DNA of 64,000 bases from JAYYZW01 sp965217605. GTDB lineage: Bacteria > Pseudomonadota > Gammaproteobacteria > Ga0077536. A program made the translations under genes and the position numbers. Positions 1 to 9,925 of the stretch are shown here, one piece after another. The stretch spans positions 443,415-507,414 of the forward strand of contig CBDCJB010000012.1 in NCBI GenBank assembly GCA_965217605.1, read 5' to 3'. The notes beneath the pieces were generated by a model. The model made no database searches. It was not told where the DNA came from and was given only the letters and a program-made list of their open reading frames with translations. Within the stretch, counting starts at the first letter, position 1. Each line of letters starts with the position of its first letter.

Positions 1-176
1 CGATGATCAAATTCTGGCGTATGCGGCGCTCCCAATCCCATACCCCAATTACCGTTTCGACGCGCATATTGTGAAGATAAATGATGTCCATACTTCAGAG
101 CGCCCTGCTTGAGGCGCGATGGTAGCAGAGTTGCGATTGCCTTGATCCGACATTGCGCATCAGTTGCAATACCGTA
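1..176. other. Non-coding left edge upstream of plsY
   Basis: No convincing gene is visible before plsY. The stretch may hold the plsY promoter, but I see no clear -35/-10 pair. The plsY reading frame stays open upstream to a TTG at 153; those eight extra residues do not resemble the family N-terminus. Confidence 0.4.
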
Positions 177-770
177 ATGACAGTGCTCGCCGCACTCATC
201 ATCGGTGCCTACCTACTCGGTTCGGTATCGACCGCAATAATCGTCTGTAAGCTATTGGGCGTCGCGGATCCGCGTGAGGTCGGATCGGGTAACCCCGGTG
301 CGACGAACGTCCTGCGCCATGCAGGTAAGGGTCCCGCCGCAGCGACATTGATCGGCGATGCCGGCAAGGGCGTCATTCCGGTCGCGCTAGGCCACGTAGT
401 CGGTATCACGTCACCGGGCTTGACCGTCGTGGCGCTGGCCGCTTTTCTCGGGCACCTGTATCCCATCTATTACGCGTTTCGCGGTGGCAAGGGTGTGGCC
501 ACGTTCCTCGGCGTTAATCTCGCCCTCGACCCGTGGGTCGGCGTCACGTTTATCGCGGTGTGGCTGTTGATGGCACTGCTCATGAGGTATTCGTCGTTGG
601 CGGCGCTTACGGCCGCGGCCGCCACCCCGTTCACGGCATTCTGGTTGGGAGAACCGCCAGCGGCTGTGGCCGTTTTTATCATCATGGTCGCACTGGTGTT
701 TTGGCGCCACCGCACCAACATCGGTCACCTCATCGCCGGCACCGAGAAAAAAATCGGTCAACAAACGTGA
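177..770 (+). CDS. plsY: Glycerol-3-phosphate acyltransferase PlsY
   Basis: Integral membrane enzyme that moves the acyl group from acyl-phosphate to glycerol-3-phosphate, the first step of phospholipid synthesis with PlsX. The 197-residue product is hydrophobic throughout and carries the family motifs GSGNPGATN near the N-terminus, GGKGVAT in the middle and a WRHRTNI segment near the end. ATG at 177 is preferred over the in-frame TTG at 153 because the family begins with a membrane helix at this point. It converges on tsaD across a shared hairpin, a neighbourhood common in gammaproteobacteria. Confidence 0.93.
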   Translation: MTVLAALIIGAYLLGSVSTAIIVCKLLGVADPREVGSGNPGATNVLRHAGKGPAAATLIGDAGKGVIPVALGHVVGITSPGLTVVALAAFLGHLYPIYYAFRGGKGVATFLGVNLALDPWVGVTFIAVWLLMALLMRYSSLAALTAAAATPFTAFWLGEPPAAVAVFIIMVALVFWRHRTNIGHLIAGTEKKIGQQT

Positions 771-776
771 GCATTG

Positions 777-798
777 ATTCGCCCGCAAGCGGGCGAAT
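777..798. terminator. Bidirectional terminator between plsY and tsaD
   Basis: A perfect 10-bp inverted repeat (ATTCGCCCGC / GCGGGCGAAT) with a 2-base loop sits between the convergent stop codons. It is A/T-flanked on both sides and could stop transcription from either direction. Confidence 0.75.
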
Positions 799-813
799 AA
801 AGCCTTACGGTCA

Positions 814-1833
<1,020 letters not shown>

Positions 1834-1872
1834 TTCCGATCCTTCTGCGCGTTATATCGACTTCATTCGAGA

Positions 1873-1885
1873 TTGACATTATAAT
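1873..1885 (+). promoter_or_regulatory. Candidate -10 region for the rpsU operon
   Basis: The 123-bp gap between divergent tsaD and rpsU holds a perfect TATAAT at 1880-1885, with TTGACA directly before it at 1873. The TTGACA is too close to serve as -35 for this TATAAT, and I see no good -35 further up, so the assignment is tentative. Confidence 0.4.
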
Positions 1886-1956
1886 TAACTGTTCGACTGC
1901 AGAAAATTGCCATTCGGAGGCAATTCAAGGGCCATTCATAAGGAATTAATCGAGGT

Positions 1957-2172
1957 ATGCCGACAGTACGTGTTCGAGAAAACGAACCATTTGATATCGC
2001 CATGCGGCGTTTCAAACGGGCGTGTGAAAAAGCCGGTGTGCTCGCCGAAGTCCATCGTCGTGAATACTACGAAAAGCCTACCCAAGTCAGGAAGCGAAAG
2101 GCCGCTGCAGCCGTCAAACGTTGGCAGAAAAAGGCCGCGAGACAAACGCTTCACCGCCAGCGCCCTTATTGA
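1957..2172 (+). CDS. rpsU: 30S ribosomal protein bS21
   Basis: The 71-residue basic protein starts MPTVRVRENEPFD and ends in the Lys/Arg-rich tail typical of bS21, which helps the 30S subunit engage mRNA near the anti-Shine-Dalgarno region. A purine-rich ribosome site (taaggaatt, cgaggt) precedes the ATG. It is the first gene of rpsU-yqeY-dnaG-rpoD, which couples synthesis of ribosome, primase and sigma factor. Confidence 0.97.
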   Translation: MPTVRVRENEPFDIAMRRFKRACEKAGVLAEVHRREYYEKPTQVRKRKAAAAVKRWQKKAARQTLHRQRPY

Positions 2173-2193
2173 CAACCATCTCCGTCGGGTCCT

Positions 2194-2718
2194 TTGAGCG
2201 CCTCGTTCAAAGAACGTCTCAATGACGACATCAAGGCCGCGCTGAAAGCAGGCGAAAAAGGCAAACTTCGAGCACTGCGCTTGATCCTCGCGGGCGTCAG
2301 GCAGTTCGAAGTCGACGAACGCACGGCACTCGATGACACGGCATCTATCGGATTGCTCACGAAAATGGCCAAGCAGCGCCGCGAATCGATCAGCCAATTC
2401 GATGCCGCAGGGCGCGACGACCTCTCGGCGACGGAGCGCTTCGAGCTCGATCTCATTACGGGCTACCTGCCACCACAACTCTCCGACGCCGAAATCGACA
2501 CGCATATCGAAGCTGCACTCACCGGCGCGGGCGCCTCCAGCATGCGCGACATGGGCAAGGTCATGGGTCGCCTGAACGAGGAACTCAAAGGCCAAGCCGA
2601 CATGGGCGCCGTAAGCGCCAAAGTAAAGCCCGCCTGTCCGCTTAAACCGCGGTCCACAGGTCCGATTACCGGAGCGCTTCTTCCGGCAGGCGCGGCTGCT
2701 TACAATTCCCCCAAATAA
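2194..2718 (+). CDS. GatB/YqeY domain protein, C-terminus altered by frameshift
   Basis: YqeY-family protein, homologous to the tRNA-binding tail domain of amidotransferase subunit GatB; its own role is not settled. The start is TTG at 2194 (MSASFKERLNDDIKAALK). The family signature runs normally to DMGAVSAKVK, where most members end within a few residues. Here the frame continues about 27 residues with no family character. A one-base shift would give KVKARLSA and a stop at 2643-2645, the expected end. Either a recent 1-base insertion or a sequence error is likely. It lies between rpsU and dnaG, its standard position. Confidence 0.88.
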   Translation: MSASFKERLNDDIKAALKAGEKGKLRALRLILAGVRQFEVDERTALDDTASIGLLTKMAKQRRESISQFDAAGRDDLSATERFELDLITGYLPPQLSDAEIDTHIEAALTGAGASSMRDMGKVMGRLNEELKGQADMGAVSAKVKPACPLKPRSTGPITGALLPAGAAAYNSPK

Positions 2719-2742
2719 CTCCCGCGGCCAACGTGAATCCCT

Positions 2743-4503
2743 ATGGCGGGTCGAATTCCCGAACAATTCATCGATGACTTGATCGCCCGTGTCGATATCG
2801 TCGATTTGATCGAGTCCTATCTACCGCTACGTAAAGCGGGGAAGGACTTTCAGGCGCTGTGTCCGTTTCACGACGAAAAAACGCCGTCCTTTACGATCAG
2901 CCGCGAAAAACAGTTCTACCATTGTTTCGGCTGCGAAGCGCACGGTACGGCCATCGGGTTTCTGATGAACTACCGCAATCTCGAGTTTGTCGATGCCGTC
3001 GAAGAGCTCGCCGCGCTTACCGGCGTTGAGGTGCCGCGCGAAGCCGGGCAGGCACGCTCGGCGCCCGCGCGCGACCTGTATGAACCACTCGAACAAGCAC
3101 GCAGCTTTTATGAGACGCAACTGCGTTCACACAGTGAATGCGTACGAGCCGTCGATTATTTGAAAGGACGGGACATCACCGGACAGGTCGCCAAGACCTA
3201 TCGCCTCGGATTCGCCCCATCGGGATGGCGCAATTTATTCGATTTTCTCAACACAAAGGGTCTGAGCGAGGCGCAAATGGAGCGCAGCGGACTCGCCATC
3301 CAACGTGAGGGTGGCGGCTATTACGACCGCTTCCGCGATCGCATCATGTTCCCCATCCACGATCGACGCGGGCGGGTCATCGGCTTCGGTGGACGGGTCA
3401 TCGACGCGGGCGAACCGAAATACTTGAATTCACCCGAAACGGACGTGTTCCACAAAGGGCGCGAACTCTATGGCTTGTTCGAAGCACTCGCCAGTGCCCG
3501 AACGCTGACCGAGTTGATCGTCGTCGAAGGCTACATGGATGCGATCGCGTTACATCAATTCGGGCTGACCAATGTCGTAGCGACGCTCGGCACCGCGGTC
3601 ACGTCAGATCATCTCGAGCAATTGTTTCGCCACGCGCCGGAGATCGTATTCTGTTTCGATGGCGATGACGCCGGCAGGCGCGCAGCGTGGAAAGCGCTCG
3701 AGAGCACGCTGCCTTTGATGGAGGGGAACCGTGCGGTGCGTTTCGCCTTCCTACCCGAAGGGCATGATCCCGACACCGCGATCCGTAAACACGGCGTCGA
3801 TGGTCTGTTTACCGCGTCGAAAAACTTTACACTGTCCGAATATCTAATCGACAACTTGAAGGGCGAAGTGGATCTCAGCAGCGGTGACGGTCGTGCGCGA
3901 CTGGTAGCCCGCGCGGAACCGTTTTTGTCGAAGATCCCGGGAGACGGGCATCGTGGGGCGGGCATTCGCCTGCTCCATCAATTGACCGGCATCGATGAGC
4001 GGATCATTCGCGAAGATTTGCGCAAGGGGATGCGACGGCGCGACGGCAACCGCCCGCATGGTGGACTGGTCCGGTTTACCAGCCGCACGTTGGAAGACCG
4101 CGCGCTCGCCATGCTGATTCAATGTCCGGCGCTCGCACGGCATCTGCGCCCCGAAAGCGCCCGGTTTCTCGCCGAAGAACACGACGACTGTGCTCTACTG
4201 CTGACAACCTGGGAGCACATCGGCAACGCGCCCGAAGTGACCACAGCCGGCATCGTCGAACGCTGGCGAGGAGATGCGCACGAGACGAGAATCACCGAAC
4301 TCGCGGCGCTGGAACTGAATATTTCCGCCGAAGCCTTGGAAGCTGAACTACGTGATGCCCTCACCCGTCTGATGGAGAGGGCCGAGGACAAGCGTTTCCG
4401 ACGCCTAACGGCGATTCCACTGCGCGATTTGACGGCGGAGCAGAAAGCGATCGTGCGCAGTTATGCGCGTGCAAAACCCGGTCCCGCCGCGCCGTCCGAG
4501 TGA
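2743..4503 (+). CDS. dnaG: DNA primase DnaG
   Basis: Makes RNA primers at the replication fork. The 586-residue protein shows the CHC2 zinc-binding domain (C40, H43, C61, C64), the primase core, and a TOPRIM domain with VVEGYMDAI near residue 262 and FDGDDAG near 305 for metal binding. The C-terminal quarter is the DnaB-interacting region and is weakly conserved, as usual. It sits 24 bp after yqeY and before rpoD. Confidence 0.97.
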   Translation: MAGRIPEQFIDDLIARVDIVDLIESYLPLRKAGKDFQALCPFHDEKTPSFTISREKQFYHCFGCEAHGTAIGFLMNYRNLEFVDAVEELAALTGVEVPREAGQARSAPARDLYEPLEQARSFYETQLRSHSECVRAVDYLKGRDITGQVAKTYRLGFAPSGWRNLFDFLNTKGLSEAQMERSGLAIQREGGGYYDRFRDRIMFPIHDRRGRVIGFGGRVIDAGEPKYLNSPETDVFHKGRELYGLFEALASARTLTELIVVEGYMDAIALHQFGLTNVVATLGTAVTSDHLEQLFRHAPEIVFCFDGDDAGRRAAWKALESTLPLMEGNRAVRFAFLPEGHDPDTAIRKHGVDGLFTASKNFTLSEYLIDNLKGEVDLSSGDGRARLVARAEPFLSKIPGDGHRGAGIRLLHQLTGIDERIIREDLRKGMRRRDGNRPHGGLVRFTSRTLEDRALAMLIQCPALARHLRPESARFLAEEHDDCALLLTTWEHIGNAPEVTTAGIVERWRGDAHETRITELAALELNISAEALEAELRDALTRLMERAEDKRFRRLTAIPLRDLTAEQKAIVRSYARAKPGPAAPSE

Positions 4504-4748
4504 CACCGTGCAGACCGTGCAGAAGACGCAGAGATAGGGGCTAGAGCGCCTCTGAGACAGTCGCTCGACGGGCGCCGGATGGAGCCACAGTGGCACGCCG
4601 CACAGGCAATCAGACTAGGCATATGGCCGCGATAGGGCTTATAATGGACGACTATTTTGTTGCGTTAGCGCAACTAGCGAATCTCCCACTTTATACTAGA
4701 CTTTCAATGGTCAACTTAACCGGTTGACCCTCAAGAGGCTGTTGTAGA
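4504..4748 (+). promoter_or_regulatory. dnaG-rpoD gap with candidate rpoD promoters
   Basis: This 245-bp gap contains a perfect TATAAT at 4640-4645 and a second -10-like TATACT at 4692-4697; neither has a strong -35. rpoD often has its own promoter in this position. A short direct repeat (accgtgcag twice) follows the dnaG stop. No gene is seen. Confidence 0.4.
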
Positions 4749-6620
4749 TTGACCAAAGGCAAAAAAACCTTGAAGAAGGCGAAACCTGAACCAAAGGAAG
4801 CGTTAGAAGAAATCGATCGATCAGACCAGCAGTCCCAGCTCAAAATGCTCATTTCCAAGGGCAAAGAGCAGGGCTTTCTGACCTATCACGAGGTCAACGA
4901 TCATCTGCCTAACGATATCGTCGATCCGGAGCAGATCGAAGACATCATCAACATGATCAACGACATGGGGATCACGGTGCACGAGACGCCGCCAGACCTC
5001 GATGCCATGTTGTTGAACGACAGCGACGTCGACGAAGAAGCCGCGGAAGAAGCTGCCGCCGCCCTTGCTGCAGTTGACAACGAATTCGGCCGCACGACCG
5101 ATCCCGTTCGCATGTACATGCGCGAGATGGGTACGGTGGACCTGCTGACGCGTGAAGGTGAAATCAAGATTGCCAAGCGTATCGAGGATGGTCTTAATCA
5201 GGTGTTGTCCGCACTCGCCGATTTTCCGACCGTTACCGCGCTGTTCCTTGCGGAGTATGCGCGCGCTGAAGCCGGTGAAATCAAGATCACGGATCTCATC
5301 AGCGGTTTTATCGACTACAGTGAGGAAGCCGAGATCCCGCAGCCGCAGCAACCTCAGGACGCGGCCAATAATTCAAACGAAGATTCGGATGAAGATGACG
5401 AGGACGCAAACGCGCTCGACCCGGAAGAAGTGAAAGAACGGTTTACCGCATACGCCAAGATCTTTAAGAAAGTTCAGAATTCGACCAAACGTAACGGGCG
5501 TGATCACAAGCGCACAGTGACGCATCGAATTGTTCTTCAAGAGAAGTTCCTCGAATTCAAACTCGTGCCGAAAATTACCGACAAGCTTGCGATACACGTT
5601 CGCATTATCGTCGATGAGATCCGCCGGCAGGAAAAGATCATCATGAACATCTGCGTCAAGCAGTGTCGCATGCCACGCAAGGATTTTCTCGGCGTTTTCG
5701 TCGATGCGGAAACGAATCCCAAATGGCTGCGTTCCGTCGTGCGACAAAAGAAACCGTATGCAGCCGCGATCAAGGAACACCAAGCAGAAATTCAAGCGGC
5801 ACAGAAGCGTTTACTCGAGATCGAAATCGGAAATGCCGTAACCATCGGTTCGATCAAGGATATCAATCGCCGTATGTCGATTGGCGAAGCGAAAGCCCGC
5901 CGCGCCAAGAAAGAAATGGTCGAGGCCAACCTCCGCCTGGTGATTTCCATCGCCAAGAAGTACACCAATCGAGGGCTCTTATTTCTCGATCTCATCCAGG
6001 AAGGCAACATCGGTTTGATGAAGGCGGTCGACAAGTTCGAATACCGCCGCGGATACAAGTTTTCGACCTATGCCACCTGGTGGATCAGGCAGGCGATCAC
6101 GCGCTCGATCGCAGATCAGGCGCGCACGATCCGTATTCCCGTGCACATGATCGAGACGATCAATAAGCTCAATCGGATATCGCGCCAGATCCTGCAGGAG
6201 AAGGGGCGCGAGCCGACGCCGGAAGAACTGGCCGATCGCATGGAAATGCCCGAGGACAAGATCCGCAAGGTCCTCAAAATCGCGAAGGAACCGATCTCGA
6301 TGGAAACCCCGATCGGTGATGACGAAGACTCGCACCTCGGCGATTTCATTGAAGATCAGAATATCGACGCGCCCGTCGATTCCGCGACGTTCGAAGGCCT
6401 GTGCCGCAGCACGCGCGAAGTGCTCGCCGGCTTGACGCAACGGGAGTCCAAGGTACTGCGCATGCGCTTCGGGATCGATATGAACACCGACCACACGCTG
6501 GAAGAAGTCGGCAAACAGTTCGACGTCACCCGCGAACGGATCCGCCAAATCGAAGCCAAAGCCCTGCGCAAACTCCGCCACCCGTCCCGCTCGGAACGCC
6601 TACGAACTTTCCTCGACTAA
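4749..6620 (+). CDS. rpoD: RNA polymerase primary sigma factor RpoD (sigma-70)
   Basis: The 623-residue protein has region 1.1 (QSQLKMLISKGKEQGFLTY), region 1.2 (DPVRMYMREMG), an acidic non-conserved insert typical of proteobacterial RpoD, region 2 with FSTYATWWIRQAITR near residue 440, and a region 4 helix-turn-helix (VTRERIRQIEAKALRKLRH) near residue 590. It directs RNA polymerase to housekeeping promoters. The start is TTG at 4749 behind an AGAGG-like ribosome site. An extra Lys-rich leader of about 25 residues precedes the usual N-terminus. Confidence 0.97.
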   Translation: MTKGKKTLKKAKPEPKEALEEIDRSDQQSQLKMLISKGKEQGFLTYHEVNDHLPNDIVDPEQIEDIINMINDMGITVHETPPDLDAMLLNDSDVDEEAAEEAAAALAAVDNEFGRTTDPVRMYMREMGTVDLLTREGEIKIAKRIEDGLNQVLSALADFPTVTALFLAEYARAEAGEIKITDLISGFIDYSEEAEIPQPQQPQDAANNSNEDSDEDDEDANALDPEEVKERFTAYAKIFKKVQNSTKRNGRDHKRTVTHRIVLQEKFLEFKLVPKITDKLAIHVRIIVDEIRRQEKIIMNICVKQCRMPRKDFLGVFVDAETNPKWLRSVVRQKKPYAAAIKEHQAEIQAAQKRLLEIEIGNAVTIGSIKDINRRMSIGEAKARRAKKEMVEANLRLVISIAKKYTNRGLLFLDLIQEGNIGLMKAVDKFEYRRGYKFSTYATWWIRQAITRSIADQARTIRIPVHMIETINKLNRISRQILQEKGREPTPEELADRMEMPEDKIRKVLKIAKEPISMETPIGDDEDSHLGDFIEDQNIDAPVDSATFEGLCRSTREVLAGLTQRESKVLRMRFGIDMNTDHTLEEVGKQFDVTRERIRQIEAKALRKLRHPSRSERLRTFLD

Positions 6621-6642
6621 GGAGGAAGGCAAGGCCAGATTG

Positions 6643-6673
6643 AAACGGGAGGCCACGAGCCTCCCGTTTTCTT
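6643..6673 (+). terminator. Rho-independent terminator after rpoD
   Basis: The perfect inverted repeat AACGGGAGGC / GCCTCCCGTT with a 5-base loop is followed by a T-rich run. It ends the rpsU-yqeY-dnaG-rpoD operon. Confidence 0.85.
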
Positions 6674-6700
6674 TGCACCTGCATTAAACTCCGCCTCCAT

Positions 6701-6720
6701 CCGGTACATGGATGTACCGG
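6701..6720. repeat. Short perfect palindrome
   Basis: The arms CCGGTACAT and ATGTACCGG around a GG loop form a 9-bp hairpin between the rpoD terminator and the tRNA. It lacks a T-run, so it is more likely a protein-binding site or repeat relic than a terminator. Confidence 0.5.
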
Positions 6721-6786
6721 TATCGATCGAGGACCAAATTGAGCGATCGATGGAGCGTACGGGAAACCGCGTTTTCCGTGCGCGAA

Positions 6787-6815
6787 CTGAAAAATGTCAG
6801 GATGACATTTTTCAG
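6787..6815. repeat. 13-bp perfect palindrome upstream of the tRNA
   Basis: The arms CTGAAAAATGTCA and TGACATTTTTCAG are exact inverses around a 3-base loop, ending 9 bp before the tRNA. It could be a repeat relic or a hairpin in the tRNA leader. The right arm ends TTTTTCAG, so it might also terminate incoming transcription. Confidence 0.55.
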
Positions 6816-6824
6816 CATAACGAT

Positions 6825-6898
<74 letters not shown>

Positions 6899-6933
6899 TT
6901 CTTCTCAGGACGTCGATAGCCTTCCAGCGTCGG

Positions 6934-7066
6934 TTATCGCGTCAGTATCATTAAGTTTGCGACCGATGGGGCAATGCGGTCGACAACCGCAATTACGGCC
7001 TTTGAATAAGCATCGAGCGCCTCCATATCCTTTTCCAGCGCATCGTTTCGAGCTGTCGGTGATGGG
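6934..7066 (-). pseudogene. Possible N-terminal remnant of an HtrA-type serine protease
   Basis: On the minus strand the frame reads LDAYSKAVIAVVDRIAPSVANL and then meets a stop at 6934-6936. This matches the pattern at the start of the mature part of S1C (DegP/HtrA) proteases (LDAYSxAVxxVVExVxPAVV). Nothing of the catalytic domain follows, so it would be a broken fragment beside the tRNA. The match is short and made by eye. Confidence 0.3.
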
Positions 7067-7208
7067 TCGCCTCGTTGCGTAGGAGCTGTTGCAAAATTGA
7101 GAATTCCTATGTCCTATTCCCGTGGCTTACCATTATTTGGGAGCGCCAAGACCAGGTTTCAAGCTGCGGCGTGAAGCACTTTAATTACTCCACGCCGCGC
7201 TCATGGTG

Positions 7209-7535
7209 TCAGGCAACTCGATCGAGAATTTCCGCAATCTGCGTTTTCGATCGCAATCCGACTACCGTTTCTTGCACATGGCCGTCCTTGAACAGCAGTA
7301 ATGTGGGAATCCCTCGAACGCCGTATTGTTGGGCGAGACCTTGGTTCTCATCCACATCGACCTTGCGCACGTCTACCCGGCCTTCGTGCTCTTGCGCGAG
7401 TTCTTCCAGGACCGGTTTGATCGTCTGATACGGTCCGCACCAGTCGGCGTAGAAGTCGACTAAGACCGGCCGGTCTGATCGTAGAACGTCCTGTTCGAAG
7501 TGCTGTTCATCAACAGGTTTTGTATGTGTGCTCAT
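7209..7535 (-). CDS. Thioredoxin-like protein with CGPY active site
   Basis: A single thioredoxin domain of 108 residues with the conserved FYADWCGP segment, the cis-Pro region (GIPTLLLF) and the usual length. The resolving cysteine is replaced: the codon after GGACCG is TAT, giving WCGPY instead of WCGPC. A monothiol protein could still form mixed disulfides but not complete the classic dithiol cycle. The ATG at 7535 is preferred over the ATG at 7541 because the AAGGAG site lies 8 bases upstream of it. It follows the grx-trxB fusion gene by about 35 bp in the same direction. Confidence 0.88.
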   Translation of the reverse strand: MSTHTKPVDEQHFEQDVLRSDRPVLVDFYADWCGPYQTIKPVLEELAQEHEGRVDVRKVDVDENQGLAQQYGVRGIPTLLLFKDGHVQETVVGLRSKTQIAEILDRVA

Positions 7536-7569
7536 TGTCATCTCTCCTTAAAAGTGGTGGAAAAGTTCG

Positions 7570-8805
7570 TTAAGCAGCCTGTGGAAGCATCTGCTCGTTC
7601 AAAAAGCGATCGGCATCGAGTGCCGCCATGGCGCCGGAGGCCGCCGATGTGACGGCTTGCCGATACACCGAGTCAGCCACGTCGCCGGCCGCGAATACGC
7701 CGGGCACACTCGTTGCCGTGGCATTACCATCGCGTCCGGCGTATACATCGATATAGCCGTTCGTGGTGGCCAATTGCGCGGCGAACAGCTCCGTGTTCGG
7801 TGCATGACCGATGGCGATGAAGACACCTTTCGCGTCGATTTCTCGCGTCGCCCCGGTCGTGACCGCGCGCAACTGAACACCGGTCACTCCGGACTCGTCA
7901 CCGAGAACCTCGTCGACCTCGTGATTCCAGACGAAACTCACGCGGCCTTCGGCTTCGCGCGCAAACAAGCGCTCTTGCAGGATCTTTTCTGCGCGCAACG
8001 CGTCGCGGCGATGGACGAGGGTGACGTGCGAAGCGATGTTCGCGAGGTACAGCGCTTCTTCGACCGCGGTATTGCCGCCGCCGACGACTACGACCGGCTC
8101 ATCCTTGTAGAAAAAACCGTCACAGGTCGCGCAGGCCGAGACGCCGCGGCCCTGGAAAGCCGTTTCAGACGGCAGGCCCAGATATTTGGCAGTTGCACCT
8201 GTGGCGATGATGAGTGCGTCCGCCGAATACTGGCCGCGCTCACCGATTAGCACGAATGGGCGCTGCGCGAGATCGACATCCATAATGTGATCGAGCAGCA
8301 ATTCCGCTTCGAACCGGTCCGCGTGTTCTTCGAGTTGCGCCATGAGTTGCGGCCCTTGCAGACCGACCGCGGCGCCCGGCCAGTTCTCGACGTCGGTCGT
8401 CGTCATCAACTGGCCCCCTCGTTCGATCCCCGTCACAAGTACCGGTTTGAGATTTGCACGCGCTGCATAGAGCGCCGCCGTATAGCCCGCAGGGCCCGAT
8501 CCAAGGATCAATAAGGGAAAATGGCGTACGGGCGTCGTTGCGACGATGTGCTCGTCATCCCCACCAATCTGCTCGAGTCCGCCTTGCGCATCGAGTGCCG
8601 TGAGATCATCGAAGCCACCGACTTGATCTCCATCGATGAAAATCTGAGGTACGGAGCGCCTTCCCGAGCGTGCGCGCATCTCTGCTTCACGCTTGGTATC
8701 GTGCGTCACGTCGACTTCCGTATAGGCGAGCCCGTGGGCCGTGAGTAATGCCTTGGCTCGATCACAATAAGCGCACCAATCTTTGGAATAGACCTCGATA
8801 TTCAT
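7570..8805 (-). CDS. Glutaredoxin-thioredoxin reductase fusion
   Basis: Residues 1-85 form a class I glutaredoxin (CAYC at 11-14, SVPQIFIDG for the cis-Pro loop); the rest is a complete thioredoxin reductase with the FAD motif GSGPAG (102-107), redox-active CATC (225-228), NADPH motif GGGNTA (about 242-247) and the C-terminal GVFAAGDVAD. The expected reaction is NADPH reduction of thioredoxin; the fused glutaredoxin could accept electrons from the reductase or add glutathione-linked activity, which is inference. It is transcribed divergently from an AraC-type gene and co-directional with the CGPY thioredoxin. Confidence 0.93.
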   Translation of the reverse strand: MNIEVYSKDWCAYCDRAKALLTAHGLAYTEVDVTHDTKREAEMRARSGRRSVPQIFIDGDQVGGFDDLTALDAQGGLEQIGGDDEHIVATTPVRHFPLLILGSGPAGYTAALYAARANLKPVLVTGIERGGQLMTTTDVENWPGAAVGLQGPQLMAQLEEHADRFEAELLLDHIMDVDLAQRPFVLIGERGQYSADALIIATGATAKYLGLPSETAFQGRGVSACATCDGFFYKDEPVVVVGGGNTAVEEALYLANIASHVTLVHRRDALRAEKILQERLFAREAEGRVSFVWNHEVDEVLGDESGVTGVQLRAVTTGATREIDAKGVFIAIGHAPNTELFAAQLATTNGYIDVYAGRDGNATATSVPGVFAAGDVADSVYRQAVTSAASGAMAALDADRFLNEQMLPQAA

Positions 8806-8930
8806 TACGTTTGCTCCTTGATCGCGTTCACTTCTTTACCGTTGTGGAGTTATTATGGACGTCGGATGTTGTTAAAAATATGTCGTAAAACGTTTAATCT
8901 ATAGTGGAAACACCTAATCCCTCAGAGGAA

Positions 8931-9821
8931 ATGCGTGATCCGCTGAGCAGCCTAATGCATCGACTGAGCCTGACGTCACGAGTCTTTTTGCGCGCCGATT
9001 TCTGCGGGTTGTGGGGCGTGGATACCTCGGGCGAACGGCGCGTCCCCTTTCATCTGGTGACGCGCGGGAGCGGTTGGTTGCATGAACCTGGGATGAGTTC
9101 CAGAGAGCTGGTGGCGGGCGAGTTGGTGATGTTTCCGCATGACGGACCGCATGTCCTGTCGAACTCCGCTACGCCGCCGGATCCCGCGATAGTCAATCAA
9201 CCTCCGCCGCAATCCGTGATCGGATCGATCACCGGACTGATGTGTGGCTATTTCGCCTTCGATACGAGGGCGGCGGCGCCGCTCCTCGCCGGCCTACCGG
9301 GAACCATTGTGTTGGACCTGAAGGATTCTGCCCGGCATCACGACACCGCGTCATTGGTGCAGTTATGGATGAGCGAGGCCGGGCGCGAGGCGCTCGGGTG
9401 TGACGCCGTCATCGATCAGCTCGCTTATGTGGTGTTCATCCACGTCCTGCGCTCGGAGATTGAACGTGGCGCTTTGGGCGGACCAATAGCGGCGTTGGCA
9501 GATCCTCGGATCGGTCCGGTGCTACACGCGATCCATGACGATCCAGGTGCGCTGCACGCCGTCGAGGATCTGGCGAAGCGAGCCGGAATGAGCCGATCTG
9601 CATTTGCGCACCGCTTCAAGGCGCAGACCGGTATGACACCGGGGCGTTATGTGCTGCACTGGCGAATGCATACGGCACGCACGCTATTGAAGAAGACTGG
9701 ACAATCCATCGCGGCCATCGCCGAAGCGGCGGGATATGCCTCGGAGGTCGCATTTCGTAAATCGTTCAGTAGCTATGTCGGTACCCCTCCGGCGCGTTAT
9801 CGCCGGGATGCAAATACCTGA
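8931..9821 (+). CDS. AraC-family regulator with cupin-type N-terminus
   Basis: The N-terminal half (MRDPLSSLMHRL onward, with HLVTRGSGWL and GELVMFPHDGPH) matches the cupin-like sensor of this AraC subfamily; the C-terminal 100 residues carry two helix-turn-helix motifs (LAKRAGMSRSAFAHRFK and IAAIAEAAGYASEVAFRKSF). I choose ATG 8931, preceded by AGAGG, over the GTG at 8904 because the family begins xDPLSxLL. It converges on the redox operon at 9926-12268, its most plausible target, and has a diverged, frameshifted relative at 19268. Confidence 0.85.
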   Translation: MRDPLSSLMHRLSLTSRVFLRADFCGLWGVDTSGERRVPFHLVTRGSGWLHEPGMSSRELVAGELVMFPHDGPHVLSNSATPPDPAIVNQPPPQSVIGSITGLMCGYFAFDTRAAAPLLAGLPGTIVLDLKDSARHHDTASLVQLWMSEAGREALGCDAVIDQLAYVVFIHVLRSEIERGALGGPIAALADPRIGPVLHAIHDDPGALHAVEDLAKRAGMSRSAFAHRFKAQTGMTPGRYVLHWRMHTARTLLKKTGQSIAAIAEAAGYASEVAFRKSFSSYVGTPPARYRRDANT

Positions 9822-9925
9822 CTCATCGTTAAGCGCGGCCGTGAACGAAACCGCCGTTGCCGGAATGCCGGCTGAAGAATGCGTGACGATCACGGTCGCG
9901 TTTGACGATCTAAAAGCAACTACTG

